Shown here piece after piece: positions 34,339 through 45,134 of a stretch of DNA of 64,000 nucleotides. The position numbers and the translations under genes were made by a program. The first letter of the stretch is position 1. Each line of letters opens with the position of its first letter. The stretch comes from Calothrix brevissima NIES-22 (GTDB lineage Bacteria > Cyanobacteriota > Cyanobacteriia > Cyanobacteriales > Nostocaceae): the NCBI RefSeq assembly GCF_002367995.1, contig NZ_AP018207.1, positions 620,001-684,000 of the forward strand, read 5' to 3'. The notes under the pieces were generated by a model. The model made no database searches. It saw only the letters and a list, made by a program, of their open reading frames with translations, and had not been told where the DNA came from.

Positions 34339-37300
34339 ATGCATAGGCTTTACACTTTAACCTGCTTGCTGAGTGTTGTTTTATTATCCGAGTCTGTGGG
34401 AGCAAACGCCACATTTAAACAGACGCAAATCGCCCAACAGCCAACCACAACACAAGATGCAACCCGCGCCGCAGCACAAAAAGTCTTTGATGAAGGGATG
34501 GCGCTTTACAAACAAGGTACAGCAGCATCACTGCGACAGGCGATAGAAAAATGGCAACAAGCATTGGTGTTGTGGCGCAAAGCAGGGGATAAAGCAAAAG
34601 AAGCTTATACTTCACTTGGTATTGGCTATGTTTACGACGCATTAGGGGAAAAGCTCAAAGCATTGGAATATTACAACAATGCACTCCCACTGTATCGGGC
34701 GGTGGGCGACAAAGGAGGGGAAGCTAACACCCTTAATAATATCGGTGCAGCTTATTCCGATTTAGGGGAAAAACGCAAAGCTCTAGAATATTACAATATT
34801 GCACTAACATTGTATCGTTCTTTAGGTGACAGGGCTGGAGAAGCTACTACTCTGAATAATCTTGGGCGAGTTTATGACGAATTAGGGGACAAACACAAAG
34901 CTTTGGAATACCTCAACGCTGCACTCCCACTGCGGCGTGCGGTGGGCGACAAGGGTGGAGAAGCTACTACTCTGAATAATATTGGGCTAGTTTACTCTGA
35001 TTTAGGTGAACATCAGAAAGCTTTGCAATATTACAACAGTGCACTATCTCTGTGGCGTACAGTAGGTGATAGGCGAGGGGAAGCTGCTACCCTGACTAGC
35101 ATCGGGCAAGTTTATAGCGAATTAGGGGACAAGCAAAAAGCCTTAGAATATCATAACAGTGCACTATCTCTGTGGCGTATGGTAGGTGACAGAGGTGGGG
35201 AAGCCGCTACTCTAAATAATATCGGTCTAGTTTACGACGAATTAGGAGAAAAGCACAAAGCTTTAGAATACTACAAAAATGTAATCCCATTGTTTCGTGC
35301 GGTAGGAAATACGCTTGGAGAAGCTACTACCCTGAATAATATTGGGCTAGTTTACGACGCATTAGGAGAAAGGCAGACAGCATTAGAATATTACAACAGA
35401 TCGCTAGTAATGCGTCGTGCGGTGGGCGATAGGCGTGGGGAAGCTAATACCTTGACTAATATCGGTGCAGTTTACTCCGATTTAGGGGAAAAGCAGAAGG
35501 CTTTGGAATATTACAATAATGCATTACCACTTCGGCGTGCGGTGAGCGATAGAGGTGGGGAAGCTATTACTTTAAATAATATCGGCAGAGTCTACTCCGC
35601 ATTACGCGAGAAGCACAAAGCCTTGGAATATTACAAAGCTGCGATACCATTGTTTCGTGCGGTGGGCGACAGGGGTGGGGAAGCTAATACCCTGACTAAT
35701 ATAGGCGCAATTTACTCCGGTTTAGGGGAAAAGCAGAAGGCTTTGGAATATTACAATAATGCATTGCCACTGCGGCGTGCGGTGGGCGATAGGGGTGGAG
35801 AAGCTAATACCCTTAATAATATCGGTGTAGTTTACTCCAATTTGGGTGATCAGCATAAAGCTTTGGAATATTACAATAATGCACTGCCCCTGAGGCGGGC
35901 GGTGGGTGACAAAGATGGGGAAGCTGCTACCCTTTACAACCTCGCCAGCCTAGAACGGAGTCGCGGAAATCTCCAAGCAGCCCGCACCAATGTAGAAGCC
36001 GCTATTAAAATCATCGAAGAATTACGCACCAAAATTGACAACAAAGACCTTCGCACATCTTACTTCGCCACCAAGCAAAATTATTACAAATTCTACATCG
36101 ACTTGCTGATGGAACTGCACAAAAAAGAACCATACCTTGGATACGCTGCATTAGCCCTACACTACAGCGAACGCTCCCGCGCCCGCAGCCTCATCGAATT
36201 ATTAAACGAAGCTAACGCCAAAATTATTAAAGGCGCAAACCCAGAATTATTAGCACAAGAACAAGATTTACGTCAGCAAATTGATGCTAAAGATACCCTG
36301 CGCATAAATTTACAAAATTCAGCCAATAAAAACGATTCCATCACCAAAACCGCAATTGCCAAACTGACTACAGAAATAGAAAATCTCCTCAACCAATACC
36401 AAGAAATCCAAGCAAAAATTCGTACTTCTAACCCAGCCTACGCGAAATTAAAAAACCCAGATCCAGACAAAGACATTCTCAAATTACCGCAAATTCAACA
36501 ACAACTAGATCAAGACACCTTACTTTTACAATATTCCTTAGGAGAAGAGCGCAGCTTTTTGTGGGTGGTAAGTTCAAATTCTCTCGATACTTACGAACTT
36601 CCTAAACAACAAGATATCGAAAAAAGCGCCATCAATTTATTTTGTTTAATTAGCGATAACCGCTCTAAACCGCCTTCTGCAACAGATAAAGAAAATCCTT
36701 GCGCTAATCTCAAAACTCAGCAAATTAATATCGCCGCTCAAGAACTCACGCAATTAATTCTCTCACCTGTAAAAGATAAACTCGGTAAAAAACGCTTAGT
36801 CATTGTCGCTGATGGTGCTTTACAATATATTCCCTTTGCGGCGTTGGCTGATTTAAATGCTCCCCAAAGTTCCACAACGCCAAAACCTGCAACAGAAACA
36901 TCAAATGATAATGACTGTTCTAATCGGAGTATTTTTCGTCCCTGTTACTCAATTAAACAACAAAATTGGAATTATCAACCCCTATTAGCTAACCATGAAA
37001 TTGTTAGTCTACCTTCGGCATCAAGCATAGCCTTTCAACGTCAACAACTCGCTAACCGTCAACCTGCATCTAAAGCTTTAGCTATCCTCGCAGACCCAGT
37101 ATACAGCGTTGACGATCCACGATTAAAAGCCACATCAACAAAATCAGATAAATCTCAATCAAATTTAGAATTAGAACTCGAACGTTCGGCTTTAGAACGT
37201 TCCGCTAGAAGTTTAAACCGCAATGGTTGGCAAAGGCTCGTCAATACCGCCACAGAAGCCAAGGAAATTTTAAAACTCATCCCCACAGGAAGCAGTTTAG

Positions 37301-37800
37301 AAGCTTTAAATTTTGATGCTAACTACAATTGGGCAACAAGTAAAGCTTTAAATCAATTCCGTATTTTACATTTTGCTACTCACGGCTTTGTCAATCAAGA
37401 CCAACCAGCATTATCAGGAATTGTACTGTCTTTAGTTAATCAACAAGGTAAAGCCATTAGCGGTTACTTGCGGTTAGCAGATTTATTTAACCAAGATTAC
37501 CCCGCAGAGTTAATTGTCTTGAGTGCTTGCGAAACTGGGTTAGGTAAAAATATTAATGGTGAGGGATTAGTAGGCTTGACACGGGGCTTAATGTATGCAG
37601 GTGCAGCCAGAGTAGCGGTATCGCTGTGGCAAGTTAGCGATGAGGGTACGTCAATCTTAATGCAGGAGTTTTACAAGCAGATGTTACAGCAAAATAAAAA
37701 GCCTGCGGAAGCGTTACGTGCAGCGCAGTTGAAGTTATGGCAAGAGGGGCGCAGTCCCTATGAATGGGCGGCGTTTACGTTGCAGGGGGAGTGGAGGTGA
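34339..37800 (+). CDS. TPR-CHAT protein with 12 near-identical TPR units
   Basis: A 1153-residue protein. The ATG at 34339 gives a signal peptide (MHRLYTLTCLLSVVLLSES) and is preferred to the ATG at 34285, which lies in repeat DNA. After about 80 residues come 12 consecutive 40-residue TPR units of kinesin-light-chain type, each close to GDRGGEANTLNNIG-VYSDLGEKQKALEYYNNALPLRRAV. A helical linker (about 570-760) precedes the CHAT domain, which has the catalytic histidine in LHFATHGFVNQ and cysteine in VLSACETGLGKN, followed by GLVGLTRGLMYAGAARVAVSLW. It is predicted to be exported. It stands beside, but divergent from, the sigma/DUF1822/CHAT-CHASE2 set. Confidence 0.9.
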   Translation: MHRLYTLTCLLSVVLLSESVGANATFKQTQIAQQPTTTQDATRAAAQKVFDEGMALYKQGTAASLRQAIEKWQQALVLWRKAGDKAKEAYTSLGIGYVYDALGEKLKALEYYNNALPLYRAVGDKGGEANTLNNIGAAYSDLGEKRKALEYYNIALTLYRSLGDRAGEATTLNNLGRVYDELGDKHKALEYLNAALPLRRAVGDKGGEATTLNNIGLVYSDLGEHQKALQYYNSALSLWRTVGDRRGEAATLTSIGQVYSELGDKQKALEYHNSALSLWRMVGDRGGEAATLNNIGLVYDELGEKHKALEYYKNVIPLFRAVGNTLGEATTLNNIGLVYDALGERQTALEYYNRSLVMRRAVGDRRGEANTLTNIGAVYSDLGEKQKALEYYNNALPLRRAVSDRGGEAITLNNIGRVYSALREKHKALEYYKAAIPLFRAVGDRGGEANTLTNIGAIYSGLGEKQKALEYYNNALPLRRAVGDRGGEANTLNNIGVVYSNLGDQHKALEYYNNALPLRRAVGDKDGEAATLYNLASLERSRGNLQAARTNVEAAIKIIEELRTKIDNKDLRTSYFATKQNYYKFYIDLLMELHKKEPYLGYAALALHYSERSRARSLIELLNEANAKIIKGANPELLAQEQDLRQQIDAKDTLRINLQNSANKNDSITKTAIAKLTTEIENLLNQYQEIQAKIRTSNPAYAKLKNPDPDKDILKLPQIQQQLDQDTLLLQYSLGEERSFLWVVSSNSLDTYELPKQQDIEKSAINLFCLISDNRSKPPSATDKENPCANLKTQQINIAAQELTQLILSPVKDKLGKKRLVIVADGALQYIPFAALADLNAPQSSTTPKPATETSNDNDCSNRSIFRPCYSIKQQNWNYQPLLANHEIVSLPSASSIAFQRQQLANRQPASKALAILADPVYSVDDPRLKATSTKSDKSQSNLELELERSALERSARSLNRNGWQRLVNTATEAKEILKLIPTGSSLEALNFDANYNWATSKALNQFRILHFATHGFVNQDQPALSGIVLSLVNQQGKAISGYLRLADLFNQDYPAELIVLSACETGLGKNINGEGLVGLTRGLMYAGAARVAVSLWQVSDEGTSILMQEFYKQMLQQNKKPAEALRAAQLKLWQEGRSPYEWAAFTLQGEWR

Positions 37801-37823
37801 TGGGGATAGGGGGGTGTTTTTTG

Positions 37824-38159
37824 TTAAACGAAGCGGAAGATAAAGGGGTAGCGGTAGGAGAGATTGCGATCGCCTAAAATTTGGGCGATCGCAATAATTG
37901 GCATAATTATACTGACTACCCATAACCCAGCTAATAAGACAATGCCAATGCCGACGAGAACTAGCAAGCCAAAGATGATTCCGTAAATATAAAGATTAAT
38001 ATGAAAATTTAGGGATTCTCTGGCATTATCTTTGACAATTGGGTCGTTACTGATCAACAAAATGGCGATGGGTATGCCAATAGAAACAATTGTAGAGCTA
38101 AAAAATATCGCTCCATGACTGAGGGCAGATAGCAGCTTGCGTTGTGGAAAGTCTTCCAT
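37824..38159 (-). CDS. DUF4870-type membrane protein
   Basis: A 111-residue protein with three hydrophobic segments at about residues 15-35, 55-77 and 79-95. The pattern ALSHGAIFFSS, then VKDNARESLNFHIN with the conserved N-x-x-x-x-L-N-F core, then a double helix and a short tail matches DUF4870 (Tic20-like) proteins. The function is unknown. It is convergent with the TPR-CHAT gene. Confidence 0.75.
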   Translation of the reverse strand: MEDFPQRKLLSALSHGAIFFSSTIVSIGIPIAILLISNDPIVKDNARESLNFHINLYIYGIIFGLLVLVGIGIVLLAGLWVVSIIMPIIAIAQILGDRNLSYRYPFIFRFV

Positions 38160-38475
38160 AAATTACAATCCCTGTAGTTTGGTTCACCTTTTGATTTTAT
38201 TGTTCAAAATTGCGATCGCCATCACTCTCTGAACATAATCCCTCATAGCAAAATCCCTCGCCCTCATCCCCTAACCCCTTCTCCCTGAGGGAGAAGGGGA
38301 ATTGAATCTCTTGCTCCCCGCTCCCTGAGGGAGAGGGGCTGGGGGTGAGGGCAAAATATTTGCACAAAGCGGGTTTCACGTTAAGTTGAAGTTGACACGT
38401 ATGGGGGTAACCCCGCCCCTACGAGTTGCGGGTTTGGTAAGTTAATGATTGAAATATTTTTTTATTTGGAAGTCC
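38160..38475. repeat. Gap with C-rich dispersed repeat
   Basis: 38255-38360 holds the C-rich module with hairpins CTCCCTGAGGGAG, and 38370-38420 holds the end module TTTCACGTTAAGTTGA. It is a partial copy of the element seen in full at 40445-40655 and 62669-62879. No gene is seen. Confidence 0.75.
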
Positions 38476-40047
38476 CTAACCCATAGCCCTTAACCCCAAG
38501 CAGCCCAATAAACTCAAAACCAATAACAAGGGTGTTAACCAATCTCCCCAACGCACATATAAGGTTTGTGTCTGTCTGGGATATATGGTTTCGGCGTGAA
38601 TTTGATAAGTGTTATATTCAGATATCCACAAAGTTCTACCATGAGGGTCGATAAAACCCGAATATCCGGTATTTGTCGCCCGCACTGACCATCTATCGGT
38701 TTCTATCGCCCGCATGATATCCTGTGCATGGTGCTGGTAGGGCATGGCGGCTGTATAATGGGCATCGTTGGAGGAACTGAGAATAAATTGTCCCCCGGCG
38801 GCGGCTTGTTGGCGGAACAGATAAGAAAAGGCTGAATCGTAACAAATACCAGGGATTACCCGCCCAAATGGGGTATCAAATACTTGATTGGGCAAACCAG
38901 GTACTTGATGTTCGTCTAGGGGTGATAGGCGTTGAATAATTTGTCCTAAAATCGCCTCAAAGGGGATATATTCGCCCAGGGGTACTAGTTTGGTTTTGTC
39001 GTAGCGGCTCAAGGCTTCACCTTTAGCTGTGTAGGTAAATAAGCTATTGGTGTAACTGCGTCCCCGTTCCCCAAATGCGCCAATCCAAGCAACTACGCCT
39101 TTTTCTTTGATTGCGGCGATGATGGGGGTTCGGCTTAAGTCACGTTGGAAAAATGGTAAGGCTCCTTCTGGGGTGAGGACGGCATCGACTCCCGAATCTG
39201 CTAGAGTTAAATATCCATTGGTGTAACCTGCGATCGCTCTTTGTAATCCTTCTGGTTTAAGTTTAATAATGTTGGGAATGTTACCTTGCACGATGCCGAT
39301 TTTTAAGGCTTGTTCTGGGTTTTTGCTGAGGGGAATGTTGTATAAGCTAAAACCGATTAGGTGTAGGGTGATGAATAGTCCTGCTGCTAAGAAAAGATAT
39401 GAATTAATGAACCGCAGAGGCGCAGAGGACACAGAGGAGATTTTGTATTTAATCCAGGTTTCCGCTATTAAGCCATTAAAAGCAACGATGGTGGCGGTGA
39501 TGGTACTTGGCCCGGCGAGTTGACCGAGGTGTAAAATTACTAAATTATACGGGCTTTGGGTGTATGAAAGGGAACTCCACCACAAAGCGCCAGCGCTCCA
39601 AATTCCTTCTAAGGCGCACCAAATAGCTGTACCAATTAGCACTCGTAAAAGCGGCTGCTGTGTGGCAAAACGCACCATTAAAGTAGCCCAAGTAACTACT
39701 ATTGCTGCACCCCAAAGGGTAACAAATGTCAAACAAAAACTGGTAATTGCTAAACTCGCTAACCAAGGAACGCCTAACCAATCCATTGGGTGTATACCAG
39801 TAATCCAGAATAAAGCTAATCCGTGATAGCCGATACCCCAAAATAAAGGTAAAAGGAGAAATTTTCGCCTTTTACCTGCTAATTCCTGGTTATGTTTGAC
39901 AATTAATACCCACAGGGGCGCGAGGGCTATCCATGCGAGGAACCATGCACCTACAGGGGCTACAGTCAGCCCCATTAATACCCCACTGAAAAGGGATAAA
40001 ATGTAAAGGCTAACAGATGAAAATAGCTTTTTTATTTGATAATTCAT
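38476..40047 (-). CDS. lnt: Apolipoprotein N-acyltransferase
   Basis: A 523-residue membrane enzyme that adds the third acyl chain to the N-terminal cysteine of lipoproteins. The N-terminal 210 residues contain about six membrane helices, followed by a nitrilase-fold domain (about 230-490). The catalytic triad is readable: glutamate in VLTPEGALPF, lysine in YDKTKLVPLGEYIPF and cysteine in GICYDSAF. A C-terminal helix ends the protein. The length is normal for Lnt. The start at 40047 is the first ATG after a T-rich stretch. It is a stand-alone gene flanked by dispersed repeats. Confidence 0.92.
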   Translation of the reverse strand: MNYQIKKLFSSVSLYILSLFSGVLMGLTVAPVGAWFLAWIALAPLWVLIVKHNQELAGKRRKFLLLPLFWGIGYHGLALFWITGIHPMDWLGVPWLASLAITSFCLTFVTLWGAAIVVTWATLMVRFATQQPLLRVLIGTAIWCALEGIWSAGALWWSSLSYTQSPYNLVILHLGQLAGPSTITATIVAFNGLIAETWIKYKISSVSSAPLRFINSYLFLAAGLFITLHLIGFSLYNIPLSKNPEQALKIGIVQGNIPNIIKLKPEGLQRAIAGYTNGYLTLADSGVDAVLTPEGALPFFQRDLSRTPIIAAIKEKGVVAWIGAFGERGRSYTNSLFTYTAKGEALSRYDKTKLVPLGEYIPFEAILGQIIQRLSPLDEHQVPGLPNQVFDTPFGRVIPGICYDSAFSYLFRQQAAAGGQFILSSSNDAHYTAAMPYQHHAQDIMRAIETDRWSVRATNTGYSGFIDPHGRTLWISEYNTYQIHAETIYPRQTQTLYVRWGDWLTPLLLVLSLLGCLGLRAMG

Positions 40048-40191
40048 AAGTCTGGCAAAATAGCTTCAACAGTTGTTTTGAGTTGAGGCAAATTTTGCTC
40101 TATCACACCCCAAATTCGATTTAAATTTACCTTATCCCAATTCAAAATTTAGAAATAATAGTGTTTGCGGCACACTAATATATTCTAGAGG

Positions 40192-40670
40192 GCATGGCAA
40201 TGCCCATTGGTGTCAATTTCAGTTCTCTGGCTTACCCAACAAATCGCCCACAGGCTGTAAGCCTGGGGCTAACGCTACAAAGCCCACAAAGGTGGGCTAA
40301 GAAAATTCAGCCCACCTTTGTGGGCTTTGTTCAATTAGCCGCACCCTTCGAGGGTGACGGCGATTTATTGGGTAAGTGAGGGGTTGGGGATGAGGACAAA
40401 ACCTTGTCAACCACAAGGGTTTCACATTAAGTTGACACCTATGGGCAATGCCCATTGGTGTCAACTTAAGCTAAAAGCTATATACAGCGCGTGTTGTACA
40501 AAAACCCTCGCCCTCATCCCCTCACCCCTTCTCCCCCAGTCCAAGGGGAATTAAATCTCTTGCTCCCCTCTCCTGGTGGGAGAGGGGCTGGGGGTGAGGG
40601 CGAAACCTTGTCAACCACAAGGGTTTCACGTTAAGTTGACACCTATGGGCAATGCCATGCCCCTACAATC
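40192..40670. mobile_element. Composite repeat element containing a 211-bp MITE (40445-40655)
   Basis: At 40445-40469 GCAATGCCCATTGGTGTCAA plus CTTAA is matched by an inverted copy at 40631-40655 with two mismatches, so 25-bp terminal repeats enclose a C-rich hairpin module. To the left (40205-40440) is the ACAGGCTGTAAGCCTGGGGC module with AGCCCAC hairpins and GAGGGTGACGGCG. The rest of the gap 40048-40798 shows no gene; a 9-bp inverted repeat ACCGCTTGG / CCAAGCGGT lies at 40707-40772, downstream of gyrA. Confidence 0.8.
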
Positions 40671-40798
40671 TGCTGCATTCTTTTTTTAATTGGTATTAAT
40701 GAATAAATAATTACCGCTTGGTAGTTGCCAGCATGAAGTTTACCTTGCTGCTACACCATCCAAGCGGTTTGATAGCTCACCTATTAATTTGATTAGGT

Positions 40799-43399
40799 TT
40801 ATTCTACTTCTTCTAATTCGCCTGTATCGCCAGTATCAGGAGGAACTATGGCTACTCCGGTGATGGCGTCATCTTCGTCTAGGCGCTGTACTCTTACGCC
40901 TGTAGCCGATCGCGATTGGACGGAAATTGCATTCACGGCTTGCCGAATTATAATACCGCGATTGGTAACCATCATGATTTCATCGTCGCTGTTGACGATT
41001 TGCAAGGTGGCTAATTGGTCTTTGGTTTTGCGGTTTTTAAATTTGGTAGCCATTAAACCTTGACCGGCACGGTTTTGCAAGCGGAATTGAGCAACGGGGA
41101 CGCGCTTACCATATCCACCCATTGTAATTACTAACACCCAAGGCCCAGTACTACCGTTAGCTGGTAGTTCTGTGGTTTCTTCGTTCTCGGTGTCTTCGAT
41201 TTCTACGATTTCTTCGATGTCGGTTTCGGCTTCTGTGACTGTACTGAGGGTGTCGAGAATGGCTGCGGGGAGGATATCCATACCCACCAGTTCATCACCA
41301 GCTTTGAGTTTCATGGATTTGACACCACGAGTCGCCCTACCTAAAGGACGCAGTTGTTCGTGGTTACATCTAAAGTGTATCGCCATCCCATGACGCGAAC
41401 CGACGATGACGCTATCTTCTACCCTGGCGCGTCGTACCCAGCGCAGTTGATCGCCTTCTTCTAAGGAAATCGCAATTAAACCATTGGCGCGAATGTTACT
41501 AAATGCTTCTAATACAGTTTTCTTGATATTGCCGCCTTTGGTGAGCATTACCAAGAATTCTTCACTGCTAAACTCATCAACTGGGACAATGGAAGTGATT
41601 TTTTCTTCCTTGGGAATGGGTAAAAGTTGCACAATAGGCGTACCGCGACTGGTACGGGAACCTACGGGAATTTGATAAGTTTTTAAGCAGTAGACGACAC
41701 CGCGATCGCTAAAGAATAAAACGCTATCATGATCGCAGCAAGTTAAGAAATGTTCGATGGTGTCATCATCTTTAACTTTGGCGGCGGCTTTCCCTCTGGT
41801 AGCGCGGCTTTGGGCTTCAAAGGTGCTAACGGGCATCCGTTTGATGTAACCTTGCTCTGTGAGCAAAATTAGCACTTTTTCATTCGCTATGAGGTCAAGG
41901 TCATCAATGTCACCTTCGGCATGGGTAATTACCGTGCGGCGGGGAGTGGCAAAGCTGGTTTTGATGTGGGTAATTTCTTCTTCAATAATTGCCAGCACTC
42001 GTTCCCTTCTTGCCAAAATATCCCGCAAATCGGCAATCTGCGCTTGTAAATCTTCGTGTTCTTGACGAATTTTATCGGCTTCTAGGGCTGTTAACCGCCG
42101 CAGTTGCATTTGCAAAATCGCATCGGCTTGGACTTCCGATAGTCCGTAGGTGGTGATGAGTTCGCCTTTGGCTGTGGGTGCATCAGAAGCATGACGAATT
42201 AGGTTAATAATCGCATCCAAATGTGATAGGGCAATTAATAAACCTTGTAAAATGTGGTCGCGTTCTTCAGCTTTCCGCAGTTCGTAGCGGGTGCGGCGAT
42301 TAATCGATTCGATGCGGAAATCGAGGAAAACTTCTAAAAATTGCTTGAGTGTGAGGGTTTGGGGTTCCCCATTCACCAAAGCTAGCATATTCGCCCCAAA
42401 GTTGGCTTGCAGTGGGGTTTGCTTGTAAAGGTTATTTAAAACTACTCTGGGATAAGCATCGCGCTTGAGTTCGATAACGATGCGCATCCCGTCGCGATCG
42501 CTTTCATCGCGAATATCTGCAATTCCCTCGATGCGTTTATCGTTTACCAACTCGGCAATTTTCTCAATTAATGCCGCTTTGTTGGTTTGATAAGGCAATT
42601 CGGTGATGATAATTGCTTCTCGTTCCGGCCTTCCCCTTTGTTCAACGGTTTCAATATTAGCTACGCCGCGCATGGTAATCGAACCGCGCCCAGTGGTGTA
42701 AGCTTCTTTAATCGCCCCCGTTCCCAAAACTTGCGCCCCGGTGGGGAAGTCGGGGCCGGGGATGTACTGCATTAACTGCAGATTGGTGATTTCTGGATTG
42801 TGAATTAAGGCGACTAATCCATCAATCAATTCCCCTAAGTTGTGCGGGGGAATGTTCGTCGCCATCCCCACAGCAATCCCAGAAGAACCATTGAGGAGTA
42901 ACTGGGGAATTCTGGCGGGGAGAACGGTGGGTTCTTGTTGGGAACCATCGAAGTTATCGATGAAATCTACGGTTTCCGATTCGATATCATGAAGTAAGGC
43001 GGTGCCTGTTAACGCCTGCAAGCGACATTCTGTGTATCGCATTGCTGCTGGGGGATCGTTATCGACGGAACCGAAGTTACCATGACCGTTGATTAAGGGC
43101 GATCGCATGGAAAAATCCTGCGCCATCCGCACCAAGGCGTCATATACTGCTGTGTCGCCGTGGGGGTGATATTTACCGAGAACTTCCCCAACCACACGGG
43201 CGCATTTGCGGAACGGGCGATCGTGCGTTAAACCTAGCTCGTGCATTGCGTAGAGGATGCGACGATGCACAGGTTTCAGACCATCCCTGGCATCTGGCAG
43301 CGCCCGACCCACAATCACACTCATGGCGTATTCCAGATAAGACCGGGACATTTCATTCCGCAGATCTGTCGGGATAATCCTCTCCTGTGAGGTTGTCAT
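40799..43399 (-). CDS. gyrA: DNA gyrase subunit A
   Basis: An 866-residue type IIA topoisomerase A subunit. The N-terminal breakage-reunion domain starts [20 protein letters not shown], has the quinolone-region segment [18 protein letters not shown] and the active-site tyrosine in [11 protein letters not shown] coiled-coil tower and the C-terminal beta-propeller (about 510-850) follow. The propeller position that usually holds the GyrA box QRRGGRG reads [10 protein letters not shown], a diverged form. An acidic insert (about 735-760, rich in E and T) sits between blades. Threonine occupies the position of E. coli Ser83. The gene is monocistronic and forms negative supercoils with GyrB. ParC cannot be fully excluded, but the full-length propeller supports GyrA. 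Confidence 0.9.
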   Translation of the reverse strand: MTTSQERIIPTDLRNEMSRSYLEYAMSVIVGRALPDARDGLKPVHRRILYAMHELGLTHDRPFRKCARVVGEVLGKYHPHGDTAVYDALVRMAQDFSMRSPLINGHGNFGSVDNDPPAAMRYTECRLQALTGTALLHDIESETVDFIDNFDGSQQEPTVLPARIPQLLLNGSSGIAVGMATNIPPHNLGELIDGLVALIHNPEITNLQLMQYIPGPDFPTGAQVLGTGAIKEAYTTGRGSITMRGVANIETVEQRGRPEREAIIITELPYQTNKAALIEKIAELVNDKRIEGIADIRDESDRDGMRIVIELKRDAYPRVVLNNLYKQTPLQANFGANMLALVNGEPQTLTLKQFLEVFLDFRIESINRRTRYELRKAEERDHILQGLLIALSHLDAIINLIRHASDAPTAKGELITTYGLSEVQADAILQMQLRRLTALEADKIRQEHEDLQAQIADLRDILARRERVLAIIEEEITHIKTSFATPRRTVITHAEGDIDDLDLIANEKVLILLTEQGYIKRMPVSTFEAQSRATRGKAAAKVKDDDTIEHFLTCCDHDSVLFFSDRGVVYCLKTYQIPVGSRTSRGTPIVQLLPIPKEEKITSIVPVDEFSSEEFLVMLTKGGNIKKTVLEAFSNIRANGLIAISLEEGDQLRWVRRARVEDSVIVGSRHGMAIHFRCNHEQLRPLGRATRGVKSMKLKAGDELVGMDILPAAILDTLSTVTEAETDIEEIVEIEDTENEETTELPANGSTGPWVLVITMGGYGKRVPVAQFRLQNRAGQGLMATKFKNRKTKDQLATLQIVNSDDEIMMVTNRGIIIRQAVNAISVQSRSATGVRVQRLDEDDAITGVAIVPPDTGDTGELEEVE

Positions 43400-43830
43400 A
43401 ACCTAAATAACTCCAAAAATCGCAGATTTTAGCCCTAATAGTTGACAAAATGCAAAATTATTCTAATTTACTCTTGAATAATTGCTATATTCTGGTACAA
43501 TTCTAGCACATCTTGTTTTTTCTTGCCGGGAGAGGTAACTCCCAGGGCTAAGAAGCTGCCTAAAGAAAAAATAATCAATGACTGTACTGGAGAGGGTTTT
43601 AGCAGATAGTTAAGCGCATCTAACTAAAGAGCCTGTCAAATATAAGGAATTTAAAATTCACAACGAAAAATAAAATAATGATTATACAGCAGGCGTTATA
43701 GCTACACAGAGATAGTAAATCAGACCCTTGGTACAGAAATTGTCTCGACTAAACTATAGACATGTCCGAGCAAATATTAGATAAATATCTAAATTATTGA
43801 CAAATGTTATCTTTATAGGTTTAAGCTTCC
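43400..43830. other. Intergenic region upstream of gyrA
   Basis: A/T-rich region between divergent genes that should contain the promoters of gyrA and of the small gene at 43831. No RNA gene, repeat or reading frame is recognised. Confidence 0.5.
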
Positions 43831-44043
43831 ATGAGATTTCAACAATTAAAAATTGGTGATTACTTTCGCATACCAGGGATCAGTTTTGGTTGCGTATATC
43901 GAAAAGCTAGTACCACATCTTGCAGTTTAAATGCTCTATTACAACCAATTCGTCCTGGTACAACAGTCGTACCTTTAAATCAGGCACAAATTGCTAAACA
44001 TATCGCTGACAAGCAAAATTTCTGGAAAAGTTTACAGGAATAG
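43831..44043 (+). CDS. Small conserved-looking protein, unknown
   Basis: A 70-residue ORF starting MRFQQLKIGDYFRIPGISFG. The first half looks like a small beta-barrel (IGDYFRI, GCVYRKAS) and the second half is a basic-polar helix (QIAKHIADKQNFWKSLQE). It has a normal ATG start and no membrane segment. I do not recognise a family. The composition and start look genuine, and nothing nearby suggests a role. Confidence 0.55.
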   Translation: MRFQQLKIGDYFRIPGISFGCVYRKASTTSCSLNALLQPIRPGTTVVPLNQAQIAKHIADKQNFWKSLQE

Positions 44044-44819
44044 TAATTGAATTGACTAAAGCATTGTCAGCTAGTTGGATAAATTTAAAATCCGCCCATT
44101 GAAGAACAAATGGATAAATCCGCTATATAGTACTCATATTTGATTTGGAGAAAAAAACTCAGTACACTTTTATTCCTTCTTACCTGTTTCCTGTTCCCTA
44201 TTCCCTGTTCCCTATTCCCTGTTACCTCCCTAGGCAAATAATTTCAGTAATCAAAGCGGATTCCTATATTGAATTAATGTTGCCACGGAATTTTGATCCT
44301 TCTTTAATTTGGCGCACAACAGAATTGGCGACTACATAGTAAATAATCAAGCCAAGTTTTAGCAGTAGATAGTCACATCTTCACCGCATTCATCTGCTAA
44401 ATAACTTAAAGCTTTGAAACGGAGTTCAACAAACTGTTCGTAGAAAGGATTGAGTTTACATAGAGGTGGAATGTAAACTCCACCCTGGATTTAGGTGTTA
44501 TCAAGTTGGTGGTTTCCTACTTGCCTTTAACTATAAAACTCAAAAATGCAGAAATTGTGCAGGTGAAAAACGGCTGAGACTCTTGCCTTGATTGGGGTTG
44601 ATGACTTACAGTATATTTCAGGTAAATCAGGTACGCACTTCGGGGCATGGCAGTGCCTCTACAATCAACCCTATTGAAAGATTGTGGCTGTCTATTAAAA
44701 ATTAAAAAATAATTAATAAAATTGCATATTGCTTCTTTGAAGTGCTGATAGATAAATGCTTCAAGTAAAAGCATTGGCACAGTCATCAACTAACTACTCA
44801 GCTACAACAGGATTACAGT
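44044..44819. other. Intergenic region, no supported gene
   Basis: This 776-bp stretch contains a tandem TTCCCTGTTCCCTA repeat at 44186-44224 and a GGGGCATGGCAGTGCC repeat fragment near 44641. A frame at 44145-44339 and a minus frame at 44517-44789 are open, but their translations look non-coding. No RNA gene is recognised. Confidence 0.5.
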
Positions 44820-45035
44820 ATGCTCCAATACCAAGAAAAGCCCTGCTTTGTTTGCAAGAAGATGATTCGTTACCGTATGGAAGTAGAGATAACAGCAAAT
44901 GGTACCCGTAAAATTTATTGGCAACCAATTGATGTCACTCCAGATCAACCAGATATCAATAAATGTCCGATATGTCGTCGCCAAGTTTCTAGAATCTTCG
45001 GTTATTCTATCAAAGCTTGTTTAGGGCTGAGTTAA
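44820..45035 (+). CDS. Small protein with two CxxC pairs (zinc-ribbon-like)
   Basis: A 71-residue ORF. Cysteine pairs occur as CFVC near residues 9-12 and CPIC near residues 49-52, about 40 residues apart, which fits a small zinc ribbon. Between them lie charged beta-type strands (RYRMEVEITANGTRKIYW). The start is preceded by AGGA 8 bp upstream. Function is unknown; possible roles are nucleic acid or protein binding. Confidence 0.6.
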   Translation: MLQYQEKPCFVCKKMIRYRMEVEITANGTRKIYWQPIDVTPDQPDINKCPICRRQVSRIFGYSIKACLGLS

Positions 45036-45134
45036 ATGCTCAAATAACAATTTTATGAAGTGGGTACTGCCAACAAAGGCTGATACAGTAAACCTTGGTG
45101 GTATAAGGCAATACCCACTTGCAGACAAAAGTTC

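Noticed and set aside
34339..37800. Type III-E (Craspase-like) CRISPR system, suggested by TPR-CHAT near a CRISPR array
   Set aside because: No Cas7-11-type effector or other cas gene is near. TPR-CHAT proteins are common in cyanobacteria outside CRISPR, and the set here has DUF928/DUF1822 partners instead.
44145..44339. 64-codon frame downstream of the small gene at 43831
   Set aside because: A large part is a TTCCCTGTTCCCTA repeat and the rest does not resemble a known protein.
44517..44789. 90-codon minus-strand frame
   Set aside because: It includes a GGGGCATGGCAGTGCC dispersed repeat and has poor composition for a gene.
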